Assembly (NCBI GenBank): GCA_026261815.1
Contig: JAMPIT010000379.1
Location: 8,816,001-8,880,000, forward strand
From: Monarcha castaneiventris obscurior
Taxonomy: Eukaryota > Chordata > Aves > Passeriformes > Monarchidae
Direction of reading: 5' to 3'
DNA length: 64,000 nt
The notes beneath the pieces were generated by a model, which did no database searches, was not told the origin of the DNA, and saw only the letters and a list, made by a program, of their open reading frames with translations. Position 1 is the first letter of the stretch, and each line of letters begins with the position of its first letter. The translations under genes and the position numbers were made by a program. Positions 10,602-32,400 of this stretch are shown one piece after another.

Positions 10602-13600
10602 CGAAATTTGGGGCATGAGGGGCAACATAGCACACTTTACTACTACAGAATTTGTAGTAAAGGATCTCTGAACTGCTATCAAGGCACTTAGAATCCTGCA
10701 TTTTCAGGACTGATATTCTGTATGGAAAAAGCTCCTCTAATCAGGTATTAACACAACTGGGCAAAATATAACATTCACAGCATTGCAAAAGGTTTTATGT
10801 AGCCATGTTATAGCTATTGACTCTCTCTTTATTTGAGCCCAGAGTGCAACATCTTAGATCTTCCAAAACAGAATCTCAACTGGGCTGAATCAGCCAAGTA
10901 GTCCCCAGTCTTTGCAGAGGAAGAGGAGATAAGTCCAATCACAGACACTTAAGGGAAGCTATAGCAAACAGAAGTTCCAATTCCTCATAACATGACTTTC
11001 TTCAAAAATTTCTGAAATACCAATATACATCTTGATTATTTGTTCTTTAGTTATACAACAGATGGGTTGGGTTTGTTTTATTTACATTTTCAAAACATCT
11101 TCACTTTTTTCAACTTAGAAGCAGTAACTGCAGGTATTTAAATATAAAAAAATTAAGCTAATGTTTTGGGGTTTTTACTTCTTTTTTAGCTTTTAGAGTT
11201 TTTAAGTTTGTTAGAATTCTCTATTCTATGGCAACTTTTACTTATTTTTTCAATATAGACTTAAAATATTTAAGCCTCTTGAAGATCCCCTCTGATAATT
11301 TCAAATACTACAGCTAGCAAATTATTTCAAACTACTTTAAGAGTTTGCTTGTGTTCACAACCAAGGAACATTCAGACTCCATCTGCTCCATCTGTTAATA
11401 TGGAGAAGTAGAAGTAGCTCTTTAAAACAAACCCTAAACAAGGGAAGTCTATTTTCTCCACACAAGCTAAACCTCCCACTTAGAAGCCTGAAGCAAGTTC
11501 ACTACACCTCAGCAAACTAGCTGGAAGTTTTCAGTTTTACAAGTTTTGCAGATAAAAAAGGAGGCAATGTGTTGCTCTTTTCCAGTAATTGGTCCTAAAA
11601 GAAAAACATTATCTACTGGTTCACTTTGTGGATGTCCATTAAATTATACAAGTACTTTGTTTAAATCAACTTTAATCAGCTACATCAAAGGCACTCGTTC
11701 AACTCAAAGAGAATTAATAAAACCTGTTATCCCAAAGGCAAATAGTGGTAAGATGAGAGTGGCAAGCAATGAAAAGGAAGAAAAAAGGAGGTGGGGGGCA
11801 GGAAGGGGGAATCTGTTCTACAGCTATTAATCTTCAAAGAATCACATTTTCAATTTAACCAACAGACATTCTGAAAATTTATTGAGTCACGTTCTTCACT
11901 TACACTACTGTTCTCATATTATATTTGATAAAGTTTAATACAATACTACATTGTGTTGTTTTGGGGTTTTTTACTATGCTAGTTTCAGGCAATATTTCTC
12001 CTCACAATTACCTTATCAGGGATGCCAGGGCTGAAAGTAAATAGAAACTGAGCATTATTCAAAATGTTTTTCATGAAATATAAACTGGCAGATTACCCTG
12101 TGTAATATTGCATCTTTATTGTTACTAGCTATTCTTAGACTCTTGATTTGCCACAACATCTTAACAGAGTGCACTGCATCTATGATGCATTCCCACACAT
12201 TCATGGAATTCCTTGCTGTGCTCCATACTGACTTTGGACACTGCAGTCTGTGGAGACAAGCAGCCTTTTTAAGCTGCTTGTGGGGGGAAGTCTGTTCTTC
12301 CACATGTACACCCCACTCCCTCTCTTCCCAGATAATCCCACGTTTTCTCTAGAGTGCTCTGCATTATGTACAGCACTGATCACCCTCGAGTATTAAACTA
12401 AACAGCGCATGTAACCCCAAGCTGAAAATTGTTTCTTTAACTAATCTGTTAAGTGGTGTGTATGCCAAACCTTAATCAACTTCAAAGCCTTTCCAACAAT
12501 GCAAAACCCCCAGAGAAAGGTGTAGCAATACAGAGTGAGAAGACTTTGGCTCTTCAGTGTCCTAGAATAACTCTGCTGGAAAATACCTTAATTTCTTCTA
12601 TCTTTCAAAATTATTGCAAATTCCAAGAAAACAAGTTAAAATAAAATTAACCAAGAACAAGAAAACCACCCTCCAATCACACTTTGGATTCTTTCAACAA
12701 AGTAGCAAAATATAACTTGGTAAGTGATTTTCATTTCTTTCCAGTAACTTCAAATCACTCTTCTTCTGTATTATACTATGCATATACTACCATACAATAT
12801 ATTTGCAAGGAACCTCCAGAGTGCCTGTTACACAGCATGTAAAAGCTCAACTTCCTCCAGGTAAGCATGGAAAAAATCTTTAGTACTTGCCCAACTGCCA
12901 ATTGAAATTTATTTCACAATTATTAAAAATGGGAAGTTTTTACACTTTCCCTACTACAGAAATAATTTCCAAAGTTAAGATTTCTTATTATAAACAAAAT
13001 CAGTAAAATAAATTACATCTTAGCTGTTTATATTAAATATGAATGGGTTATACATCTTAACACAAGGAGCAAGCATTCAGCATTTGTTTATAAAATTTAA
13101 GAGACACAGGCCTTGTACACATGGCTTTGTTAACATCTTACAGTTTGCCCTCAGTTATATCCATCAATCCAAATAGCACCTCTACATAAAAGATGCATCC
13201 AAATGATTTCAATGAAGTGCAGAATACTCCATTAGAGAGAACATGTTTTAATTAACAGTTCTAATACCAGTTTTACAGTGTACAGTACTTTTATCAATCT
13301 ACTGTGTTGTAATTATACAAGATAGGATGAAGAGACCAATCATACAGCCCTCATCACAGTACGGACCCCAGTACAGTTTTACCTCAAGAATAGCTGGAAA
13401 ATTTGGCTTATAATATGTAATTCAACATGTTTATTGAAAAGTGGGCAATATATTCCAACAAGAAGTAGACTTCTGACAGCACAAAACTGCAGTCAAATTT
13501 AAGTACCATTTAGAAATTAAGAATACATTATGGAGTTAGATACCCATTGAAACAAACTGATCTGCAAGCAAGGTATTTCCTTATCGATGCTTTCACATGT

Positions 13601-16600
13601 TTGATAGACAACATCTCCTCTGGTGGAAAGTCTAACTTCACAAAAAATAGACATTATTGGACAGTTACAAATTTTAGTTTTTGAGGATAAGACATTAATA
13701 TTTAGAACACTGACAGTCCAACTTCTCCATTTTAACAGAATACTATGAAAACTCCCCCATCAGACTGAGCTATTATTCAGCCTCAAGTACATGCATTATA
13801 ACAACAATCCCAGCATCAAATCACTTCAGGTAGTGAAGAAGTTCAGCTACAAGATCATACACAAAGCTTTCAAACCAGCTGAGAAGTTATAAAAGACAAG
13901 AGCTCAACATACACAGTGTAATATGGGAGGAGACACAGACTTGAAGTTTCCTCTAGCTTCTGGGCTCTTTAAGAACCCCCAACTACAATATAAACATGCA
14001 CTCCTGAAGGAAAAAAAAAAGAAGAGAATTCTTCCTAGAATACAGAAATTCAAAGTAAGTCAAAATATGTACTTATATTTACTTTGGTAACACAGCTCTT
14101 TGTAGATAAAGCAAGCAGCAAAACAACAATATGAAAAAGAATCTTGTTATGATAGCTGAACATTTGAACGAAGTTAACACATAAAAAGCATTTCTAGAAA
14201 AACACCTGAAAGTATCATGACAGTAACAGTTGAAGCTGACTTGGATTAGTGTCTAAGTACTAGAAAGTGACCACAAGCTGTAAACAAAGTTCACCAAACT
14301 GAAGAAAGTGTTATGAAGCTAATACAGAATGAAGCTAGGACAGATCTCAGTGTAACATCTTAGAAATACTTTTTTTAACTAATTCTGAAGAAGGAAAAAT
14401 ATGTGAAATGAGCACACAGTCAATTAGAAATTAAGACAGATGAACAGCATTATTGACAAATTACAAACAGAACATGAAAATAATGAAGGAAAAATTAGAA
14501 GGTTGTCCAAAAACTTTGGAAACACATCAATACTCAGGGAATTGTTTAGACAACAGGGGAATGAAGATAAATGTAAAGACTAGGAGAACTAACATATAGT
14601 TTGCTCACCAAGACAGCAATTCAGCAGAATTGCAAAATCAGCTAATACAATTTGGGAATGATTCCAAGGTAGGACATAATGTTTTCTCAAGAGAACTTTG
14701 GCACAACTACAATAAGAATATTATTGTTTCTTCTGTGAACTAAATTAACTGAAAGACAAATTGGCAGATCTATAGAAGAGAGTGACTGAGAGAAATGAGT
14801 AATTAAACTTCGAAGTTAATAAAAATGCCCTCTTAACTACACAGATGGACCATATAAAACTGTTTAATTACCATTTAGGAAAAAAACTCCTTTTCAATTT
14901 TACATATTAAGAGATGTTTAATAATCCAGAGAAACTAGATTAGAAAAGAAGCAGCTTGCTAAAAATGAAGTGCAACATATTAAAAAAAAAAGCACTGAAA
15001 ACTGGTAACTCAGACTAGGTAAACAGGTCAGATCTCTGGCAGCAGCAATGTTAAAGGAGAGATATAAAGGTGCAATTCCTCACATATGCATTTGCACTGG
15101 CAGATAAATCCACACACACTGTAAGAGGACCCCTGGCAGAGGAAAAGTACCTTAAATGCAGGTGTGAAGCACAGTGCTGACATGACAGATACATCCAAAA
15201 TAGAAATATTCTTTGACTGAAAGCATATTATAGGATAGAACATTGTTATGCAGCATACTATGCAGTAAAAAGTGTAGTGCATTATTTTAAACATTCCTAG
15301 TGTGGTGACAGCCTCTGAACACTACAGAACAGCTGTCTCCAGCAGTAAATTATGGCTCTTAACTGAAAAAAGCTATTGAGTGTGCATCAACTCCTGTAAA
15401 TCAGTGCATTTTACGATTTTAAGCTTCTGAAAGAAGAAACATTCTGTATCTTGTAAATTTAATTTTTTTTTTCCAGGATAGGTCTTCATATTCCTAGGCC
15501 ATACTGACCAAGGGAAATTCAGAATGATAGACCTGAAAATAAAATGCTTTGTTCCTATTCAGGGAAAAAAAAAAATCAAGTCTCAACATGTAGTAAGAGA
15601 AAATATTACATGGTATCATCTAAAAGCATCAATTTAAAATTTACATAAGTTATATCCCAATTGCACTTACATTTCTAGTAAAAAATAATTCAGATAAGCT
15701 GTGTGTTTTACAGATGAGAGTTCAACAATGCACAGAACTATGCAGCTGCACTATTTTCAGTTACTTACTCCAAAGCAGACAGAAAGAAATCAAGACTATA
15801 TTCTGTAGTTGTTCATGTGAAATACATAAAAAAATGAAAACTACAACTGAAGTAAAAGATGAATATTCAGTACGAAAACAAGAATTTTTTAATGAAACTC
15901 GAATTAATCCTATGCACTTCTTCAGAATTCTGTTCCAAGTCAACATTTGCAACGAGTTTAAAAGAAAAAAGACAATAAGTGACAAAAAACAGACTAATAA
16001 GGAATGAGTCCCTTTAGAATTTCCACAGTATTTACCTATATAAACAGTTTAAAATTGAGGTGGTTTAAATATAAGAAATACCTTTGCTGACTTCTAGCCA
16101 TTATAGAACAACCCTCCATATCTGTTAAACAATTAACATATAACCCTTAAAGCTTTATCCTTGGTAGCATTTATTCTACCATTATATGCCCACTACATTA
16201 CATGTTCTGTACTTTATGCCCACTGTGTTTTAGGTTGTGTTCTTTATGCATTCATTACATAAAAGAAATGTTTTCATATGTTTTCAATGAGTATTAAGAA
16301 CAAATCACATCTCAAGTAACACTAAACTGGTCACATCTATGTTGCTCACTTAAATTTAGTTTTTTATTATTTGTACAAATAGTTTAAAATTCTGCAATCA
16401 AAAGAAAAAAATCAGACATCTTAAAACAGTTACATTCTGTCATTGTTACCTAGTTCCCTCATTCATATCCTTCCCACCACTGGGTGATGAATACTAAAAA
16501 GACTATCATTTCTTGTACATGTGTATTATTTAATCTTCATTGTAAGTATAAATTTGCAACACAGTAGTAACACTGTAGGTATAGAAATAATGTTTCTTAT

Positions 16601-16670
16601 CAGGCATATGAAAAGATTGAACACTACCACAGTTGATGCTGGTGTATTTATATAGAAGGCTTCTCACAGA
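10602..16670. other. DNA between the CR1 copy and the LYPLA1 stop codon
   Basis: AT-rich sequence with no recognisable protein-coding gene. Its right part must include the LYPLA1 3' untranslated region (minus strand), whose length cannot be fixed from sequence; candidate AATAAA signals on the minus strand occur at 16363-16368 and 16170-16175, and another near 13430. No repeat family or RNA gene was recognised in the remainder. Confidence 0.6.
16363..16368 (-). terminator. LYPLA1: Candidate LYPLA1 polyadenylation signal
   Basis: A perfect AATAAA on the minus strand about 300 bases past the LYPLA1 stop codon. It is the first canonical signal downstream; further ones follow, so alternative or longer 3' ends are possible. 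Confidence 0.4.
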
Positions 16671-26456
<9,786 letters not shown>

Positions 26457-26600
26457 GCACCGGGCTGCGGGCGGCCGGCGGGACACGGGCCAGCGGCGGG
26501 GAGGCGGCGCGGCGGGAGCCGGGTGGGAGGGGCGCGGGCGGGCGGGCGCCTTGTGCTCTGCTGGAAGGCCCGGGGGAAAAAGGAAATTACGGTGTCCTTA

Positions 26601-28455
26601 AATAGGTAAAGTAGAAAAGGCTAAGTCACGGGAAGGCAGGAAAACCAGCACAAATATAGCAAACAGCACGGTTAGACGGGGCTCATCTGATCCTCATCGG
26701 ATCAGATGCCTTCGCCACCGAATTAAATCTCTTGGCTTACGGCTCACGAGCCACTGATTCCTACTCATCTTGCAATGTGTTAGGCTATTCAGGCACCCTG
26801 GTTGAAGTTACTGGATCATTCCAGTCCATTCCAAATACTTAGACCAACTCTGAATATGTATGGCAAACACATTTCTATCAAAACGAAATACTTAGTTCTT
26901 TGTCTTCTATTCCATACATCTTTGTCAGATATTTACTCCCAGCAAATCAATATGCTCATTGTATTTGCCGGGTGGCATGGATACTTGTTTGGCAGCTCCA
27001 ACAGCAGCTGAGTGCACACTGTACTTCTTTCACATCCTTCCCACTGCTGTGTTCCATAGCAAACAGGGACGATTTTTCACAAAGCTTTTGCTCATCAACA
27101 TCACCAGCACTGGCTGCAAAAAATTTATTGGACAAGCCTTTATGCCAGCTGTGTAACATTGAATACACATCCTCTTTTGCCATGATTGTTAGGCTGTTTT
27201 GATGCATAGTATTTATGCCAGGGCATCCTTTATTGCTAAAATTGGATTATTTTCACAGGTAACTTTTTGTGGTTTGATTGGTCTCTAATTTAGGGTACTG
27301 TGCCCAATTCAAGTCCGTTAAGAAAATACATTAAAAAAAAGTTTATGCATAAAAAAATTATTCAACGATTAGGAGCTTCACATTATGTCAGGTGCTTATT
27401 AAGTATGCTGAACCTGACTCCTGCTCTAACATTATCCTAACATTATCTCTCTGAACATTATCCTGATCATCTTTTTGGGACATGAACAAAATTTTGCTTT
27501 CCCTCTCTACTCTGCTATTTACCATGTAAATGTCACTTCCATAAAGTGAACTGCTGCTGAACTTCCAGCCTAAGAAATCAATAGTCTGCTCACAAACAGA
27601 ACAAGACTTTAATATTTTAGTCAGTAGAGATGGAATGATCTTACTTGAATTCCCGGTTGCTGCTAGCATGGCCCTGAGGGCACAGGAGAAATGTGAGCTC
27701 TGCACGGATTGGGCATGGGGCAGTCTGCTGGTTACAGACAAATGTTCAAGAAACTGACCTTCAGGAATCCCAGAGGAATTGCTGAAAACACCTGAGCTGT
27801 GAACCTTTCAAAAACTGGTGCATTGGCTGTCTCTCTGGAGTGAGATATGTCATATGTATGATACTTTTATACCTCATTTGAAATTTCTGTTTAAAGCTGT
27901 GAGAGTTTTACAAGTCAAAGTATGCTCTAAATTATGTAGTTTTCCCTGCCCTGGAGGCTAAAATGGGCTTAGATAAGATGATTGTCCATACCAGCATCTT
28001 GTGTATTGTTACAGTGTAATTTTTCTTAATTTTTTTGAAGGGGGTAAGAAGCTATAGAGATTTCATACTGAAATTCACAGATTTCTGCAGCATAATTTCC
28101 ATTTTACCCCCATTTAATCTCAGGGCTGGCAGAGCTGCTGCCTGATCTCTTCTCCAATCTGAAGCTGACATTCAACATGGAAGAAGGTACTGTCAAACAG
28201 AAGTTTCCAGATGGAAAGCAGGATATTACACCAAGGAGTATCAGCTTTCACAGTGGGAATTGGCCTTTCTGCTCTGTAACTCCACCATGGCAGCATCTAC
28301 AATTCAGTTCTTCACTGCACTAAGCCTGTACACCCTTCCCACCAGACCAATACACTGACAGAAACTGCTGCATGGTTTTCCAGTGGGTACACATTTAAAT
28401 TTAAAAGACTGAAATAATACACATGATCAAGCACTGCAGCAGTACTAGGAAAGTC
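26601..28455. other. Intergenic DNA between divergent LYPLA1 and MRPL15
   Basis: About 1.85 kb of AT-rich sequence between the LYPLA1 CpG island and the LTR copy upstream of MRPL15. No gene, RNA or repeat was recognised. The two start codons are 2.87 kb apart, and each gene has its own CpG island, so a shared bidirectional core promoter is unlikely. Confidence 0.7.
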
Positions 28456-29005
28456 TCTGCCTTGGTCTTGGCTGTGGTGATTTTCTTCCCAATGGCTGGT
28501 GAGGGGCTGTGTTTTGGGTTTGTGCTGAATACAGGGTTGATACTACAGAGATGTTTTTGTTGTTGCTGAGCAGGGCTTACACAGAGCCAAGGCCTTCTCT
28601 GCTTTTTGTGCTGCCACGCTGGTGAGGGGACTGGGGGTGCCTGGGAGGGTGGGAGGAGACACAGCCAGGACAGGTGACCCCAGCTGACCAAAGGGATATT
28701 CCAGAGCATGTGGTGTCATGTTCAGTATATAAAGTGGGGGGAAGAAGGAGGAGGAGGAGGAGGTGGGATGTTTTGGGTGATGGTGTTTGTTTTCCCAAGT
28801 AACACGTGATGGGACCTTGCTCTCCCGGGCATGGCTGAACACCTGCCTGCCCATGGGAAGCAGTGAGTTTATTCCTTGTTTTGCTTTGCTGGTGTGCATA
28901 GCTTTTGCTTTCCCTATTAATCTGTCTTTATCTCAAGCTTTTCTACCTTTTATCCCCGCAGCTCTCCCCGGTGCGGCTGGCGGGGAGCGAGCCCGGGGCG
29001 AGGCT
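28456..29005 (+). mobile_element. Diverged ERV-type LTR upstream of MRPL15
   Basis: Closely similar along most of its length to the LTR at 44693-45283 and in the same orientation. Shared blocks include AGATGTTTTTGTTGTTGCTG near 28550 and AAAGGGATATTCCAGAGCAT near 28690. A TATATAAAG box is at 28726-28734 and a GGA microsatellite at 28745-28763. The 5' end aligns roughly with the LTR start; at the 3' end similarity fades near 28990-29010, where the MRPL15 CpG island begins, and the terminal 70 or so bases are missing or replaced. No internal viral genes and no target-site duplication were found, so it is an old partial solo LTR. Confidence 0.85.
28726..28734 (+). promoter_or_regulatory. TATA-like box of the LTR
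   Basis: TATATAAAG in the middle of the LTR, 599 bases upstream of the MRPL15 start codon and on the same strand. The homologous site in the other LTR copy (44967-44975) reads TATGTAAAG. Whether it is used is unknown. Confidence 0.5.
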
Positions 29006-29480
29006 GGGTGATGTCTCCAACCGTAATGGCGATTTCCAGTGCCCGCAGGGGCGCAGCGCCCTCAGCCGAGCGAGGCTCCGCGCAGCACCGGCCGCTCGCC
29101 TTTAGACGCGGCCTGGTGGCTTTAAAGACCCGGCTTTGAGACACTTGTGTGAGGTGTCTGTAGTAAAACAGCAGGTGCTGGAAAACCAAAGGCAGCGCGG
29201 CCACCATTAACCCGCCGCGCCCGCCCCGCCGCCGGCTGCGCGACACTGCTGCGAAGGCGCGGCAGGTGCGGCTTACGGCGCTGCCGTAAAGCGCCGCGGC
29301 GGGCGCCCTTGAGAGGGAGCGGCCATGAGCGGGAGCGGCGGGAGCCGGGCTCTGGAGCTGCTGCGCTCCCTGCCCAGGGTCAGCCTGGCCAACCTGAGGC
29401 CCAGCCCCGGCTCCAAAAAGCGGGTGAGTGCCTGCAGCCTGCCGGGTGCGCCCTGGCGGCAGGCTGTGCCTCGGCAGCCG
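28960..29480 (+). promoter_or_regulatory. MRPL15: MRPL15 CpG-island promoter
   Basis: CpG-dense DNA spans about 360 bases upstream of the MRPL15 ATG, exon 1 and the start of intron 1. A GC-box cluster (CCCGCCCCGCC) is near 29220-29230. No TATA box lies close to the ATG. The upstream edge overlaps the 3' end of the LTR copy. Confidence 0.85.
29325..29423 (+). CDS. MRPL15: MRPL15 coding exon 1
   Basis: 33 codons from the ATG, ending AAAAAGCGG in phase 0 before a GTGAGTG donor. Encodes the N-terminal import region through PSPGSKKR. Confidence 0.96.
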
Positions 29481-32400
29481 GCGCAGTCCCGGTGTGGTTC
29501 GCCCCCGGGGCTGTCAGGAGAACATCATCCTGGCAAGAGCAGGAGAGCGGCCTGGCCGGGATAGGCGTGGAAAGGCAGAGGAGTGCATGGCACTGCTGTG
29601 TGTGTTGGCCCGGTGCTTGCCCTTTGCGTGCCCTGTTGCCATCCCCACAGAGAACTGGCTGATGAGTGGCGCTGGCTGAGCCTCAGGGCCATTGCTGGGG
29701 CTGGGCGGGAATAGCAAAAGGTTTTTAGTTCCAGATGTTAGTGGGATGGAGTAATATGTTTGGAAAGGGAAGGTCAGAAGGCTTACAAAGAAAAGGAATG
29801 TGGTGCCAGCTGGCATTCTTGTTACTGTTTCGTGAAAACAAAACTGTCATCTGTCTCTTTATAAAGAGAAATTAAGAAAAGAAACCAGGGAGAAATCCCC
29901 TGATTTGGGGGGAATATTGAACAGGGGGATGAGGTTCAAAGACTGCAACCATAGGAATACAGAAGGGAGCAGCAAGCAGCGCTCTCCTAAAAGGGCTCAG
30001 GACTCCCTAGAGCTACCAAATAGTATAGAATTCAAGTGCAGCTTTGTATTAGACTCGACCATCCCTGCCACCAAAGGAAGCTGACTTGTCCCCAGACTGT
30101 TTGTGGTGCCAGCCTAAAGCTGTGCTCTGCTAAAACCATTAACTGCTCTTCTATTTTTCCACCTGGAAAAGATCTATAACTTAATTTTTCCTCAAGAATC
30201 AGCATTTCTGTCAGTTGTTTATGTCTCCAAACTCTAATGTGTTATAGATACTTGTCTCTGAAGTAGTGGACTAAATGTGTCACTGATTGTTTTGAAGGAA
30301 AGAAGACGTGGCCGTGGAAGATACGGGGGTAGGAAGTGTGGCCGAGGTCACAAGGGAGAGAGACAAAGAGGGAATCGCCCCCGATTGGGCTTTGAGGGTG
30401 GTCAAACTCCATTTTACTTGGCCATACCAAAATATGGATTTAATGAGGGACATAGGTAAGTTTCTTCACATTTACTTGGAAATTAATCATTGTCTGCTTT
30501 TCTTGATCTTTCTCTTGAAGCGAGAATCTAATGTGCCAAAACAGGCCTAACTGAAAAAGTTTGGCCTCCCAAATTCCTCTCAGGTTGTTGGCTACTTTAC
30601 CAGAAGAATCTCCCATTTCTTGTGAGATCATAATTATTTCCTGTTTTGTACATCTTATTTACTCTCTTCTCTTCATAATTCTTCATGTGTAGCAGGCTAC
30701 CCTTCCTCTTCCAGCTGAGTGAATTTCTCCCCTGAAGCTATTCCTTCATTCCTGCTTGTTTTTCTCTTTGCCTCCTAACCCAGTGAGCTGACTGGGAGCA
30801 GTCCCAGTGGCTGGAGTGAGGATGTTAGGCATGGAGGTGTAATCCAAAGCCTTGCTTTGTTGTTTCTCCTCACTTTATTCACCAGAAGCTCTGATCTGCT
30901 GCCAGCCAAACAATTCTGCTTCTCTTCATGGTTGTACCTTTTCAGCCCTCTGACACTGTGGTCTTTGTCTGTCTGTGCCCTGCCTGTTCCTGGGATCCTA
31001 ACAAGCCCTTTAATACCAAATCTGCTGGATGAGGCATTTAGTCACCTCTCACCATTGTTCTCCTTGGGCATTCTGCCTTAATACTTTTGTCCTTTTTTCA
31101 CATTGCACTTGTTTGTGCCATGTCTTTATCCCACCTTTCTAATGTTTAAGGTTATTCTTCTAACATGTCTTTTCTCCAGTCACTGTTCTTACCTGGAGAG
31201 ATGTGTGTCAGCATTTTCCAAATTTCCTTCACTTATATTGATAATTTGAAAATTTTGATTAATTTTTTTTTTATTTGTTTGGGATTTTTTTAAAGCTGGG
31301 CTTGTTTAATCAGATAGCATTTGTGTTAGCTGGGTCAGTAACCACTTTGTTGCTTTTAGATGTGCTCTTGAAAACTTCTGTGTCCATACAATGCTGCTAC
31401 AGGCAGTAGTAACAAAAACCTACACTGAGCAGACAGTTCAAGGATGAAAAGACTAATGTGTATTTGTTAAATGTTAGACTTTATTTCATGTTCCATTTCC
31501 TGATAACACTTCATCAGTAGCTGAGCACTTTTATATTTCCATTCTTTATGCATGTGATAGAACTTACAGACCTGTCCCAGTTGTTAAAGAGTTTTCTCTG
31601 AGTCTTAATAGTTTGGAAATGTGACTCAAATTCTCTTTTCAGTTACTGTGATTTTCTCCTGATTGCTTAAATTATTGTAAGAGTGAACAAGAAGCAGTTT
31701 CAATAGCTGCAAGCAGTGTAGATCCACAGCCCTGCAGAGGAAATGCTGTAGAATGCAGACACTCAGCATCTTATGTTAATAGTGGTCACAAGTTCATAAA
31801 TAACCAACAGCAAAAATCCAACCTCCTGCAGTGACAAGAAATTGTTAGGATCTTGCTGTTTCTGACAATATCTGACAGCTTATGAAAACAAAAAAAAAGT
31901 GCTCTGTAGTTCCAATGTAGTTTGCAGAGTTTCAGTGTCAGGCTGCTTTGAGTGTTTCTGTGGTGACCACTGTAAGTGCCCTGACACACTGTTGGGGCAG
32001 GAGGAGCACACTGAGCACTGTCTCTGCCTCTTTATCTTCACCTCACTCCTCCTGCCTCCACTTCTTGAACTTTTTCTCTGTAGGGAACTGTCTGACAGCA
32101 CAAATTCTGTTATTTGTTTTTTGTACAAGGCTTGCCAATAGCAGAGATCAGGTGCTTCCCAGTTTTTCAGCTGCTGCTCAGAGGCTTCTGATAGCAGCTA
32201 TCAAACGGATTGTAGGAGAAAGTTTTGAGCATTAGCACTGATGGTGTGCACAGACAGGAATAGACACTGGCATTGGAAAGCTGTGCTAGGGATTGGTTTG
32301 TGCAGTAAAGTTAGAACTTCAGAAAACACAAAAGTAGCTTCTGCTGAAGCCAATAACTGTTGACTAGAGATTCCAGCTCCCTTTGGGGATGTGGGTTAAT

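Noticed and set aside
28401..28709. Minus-strand open frame whose translation closely resembles that of 44609-44950
   Set aside because: The similarity comes from the two LTR copies being homologous DNA; the frame is antisense to the LTR and matches no known viral or host protein.
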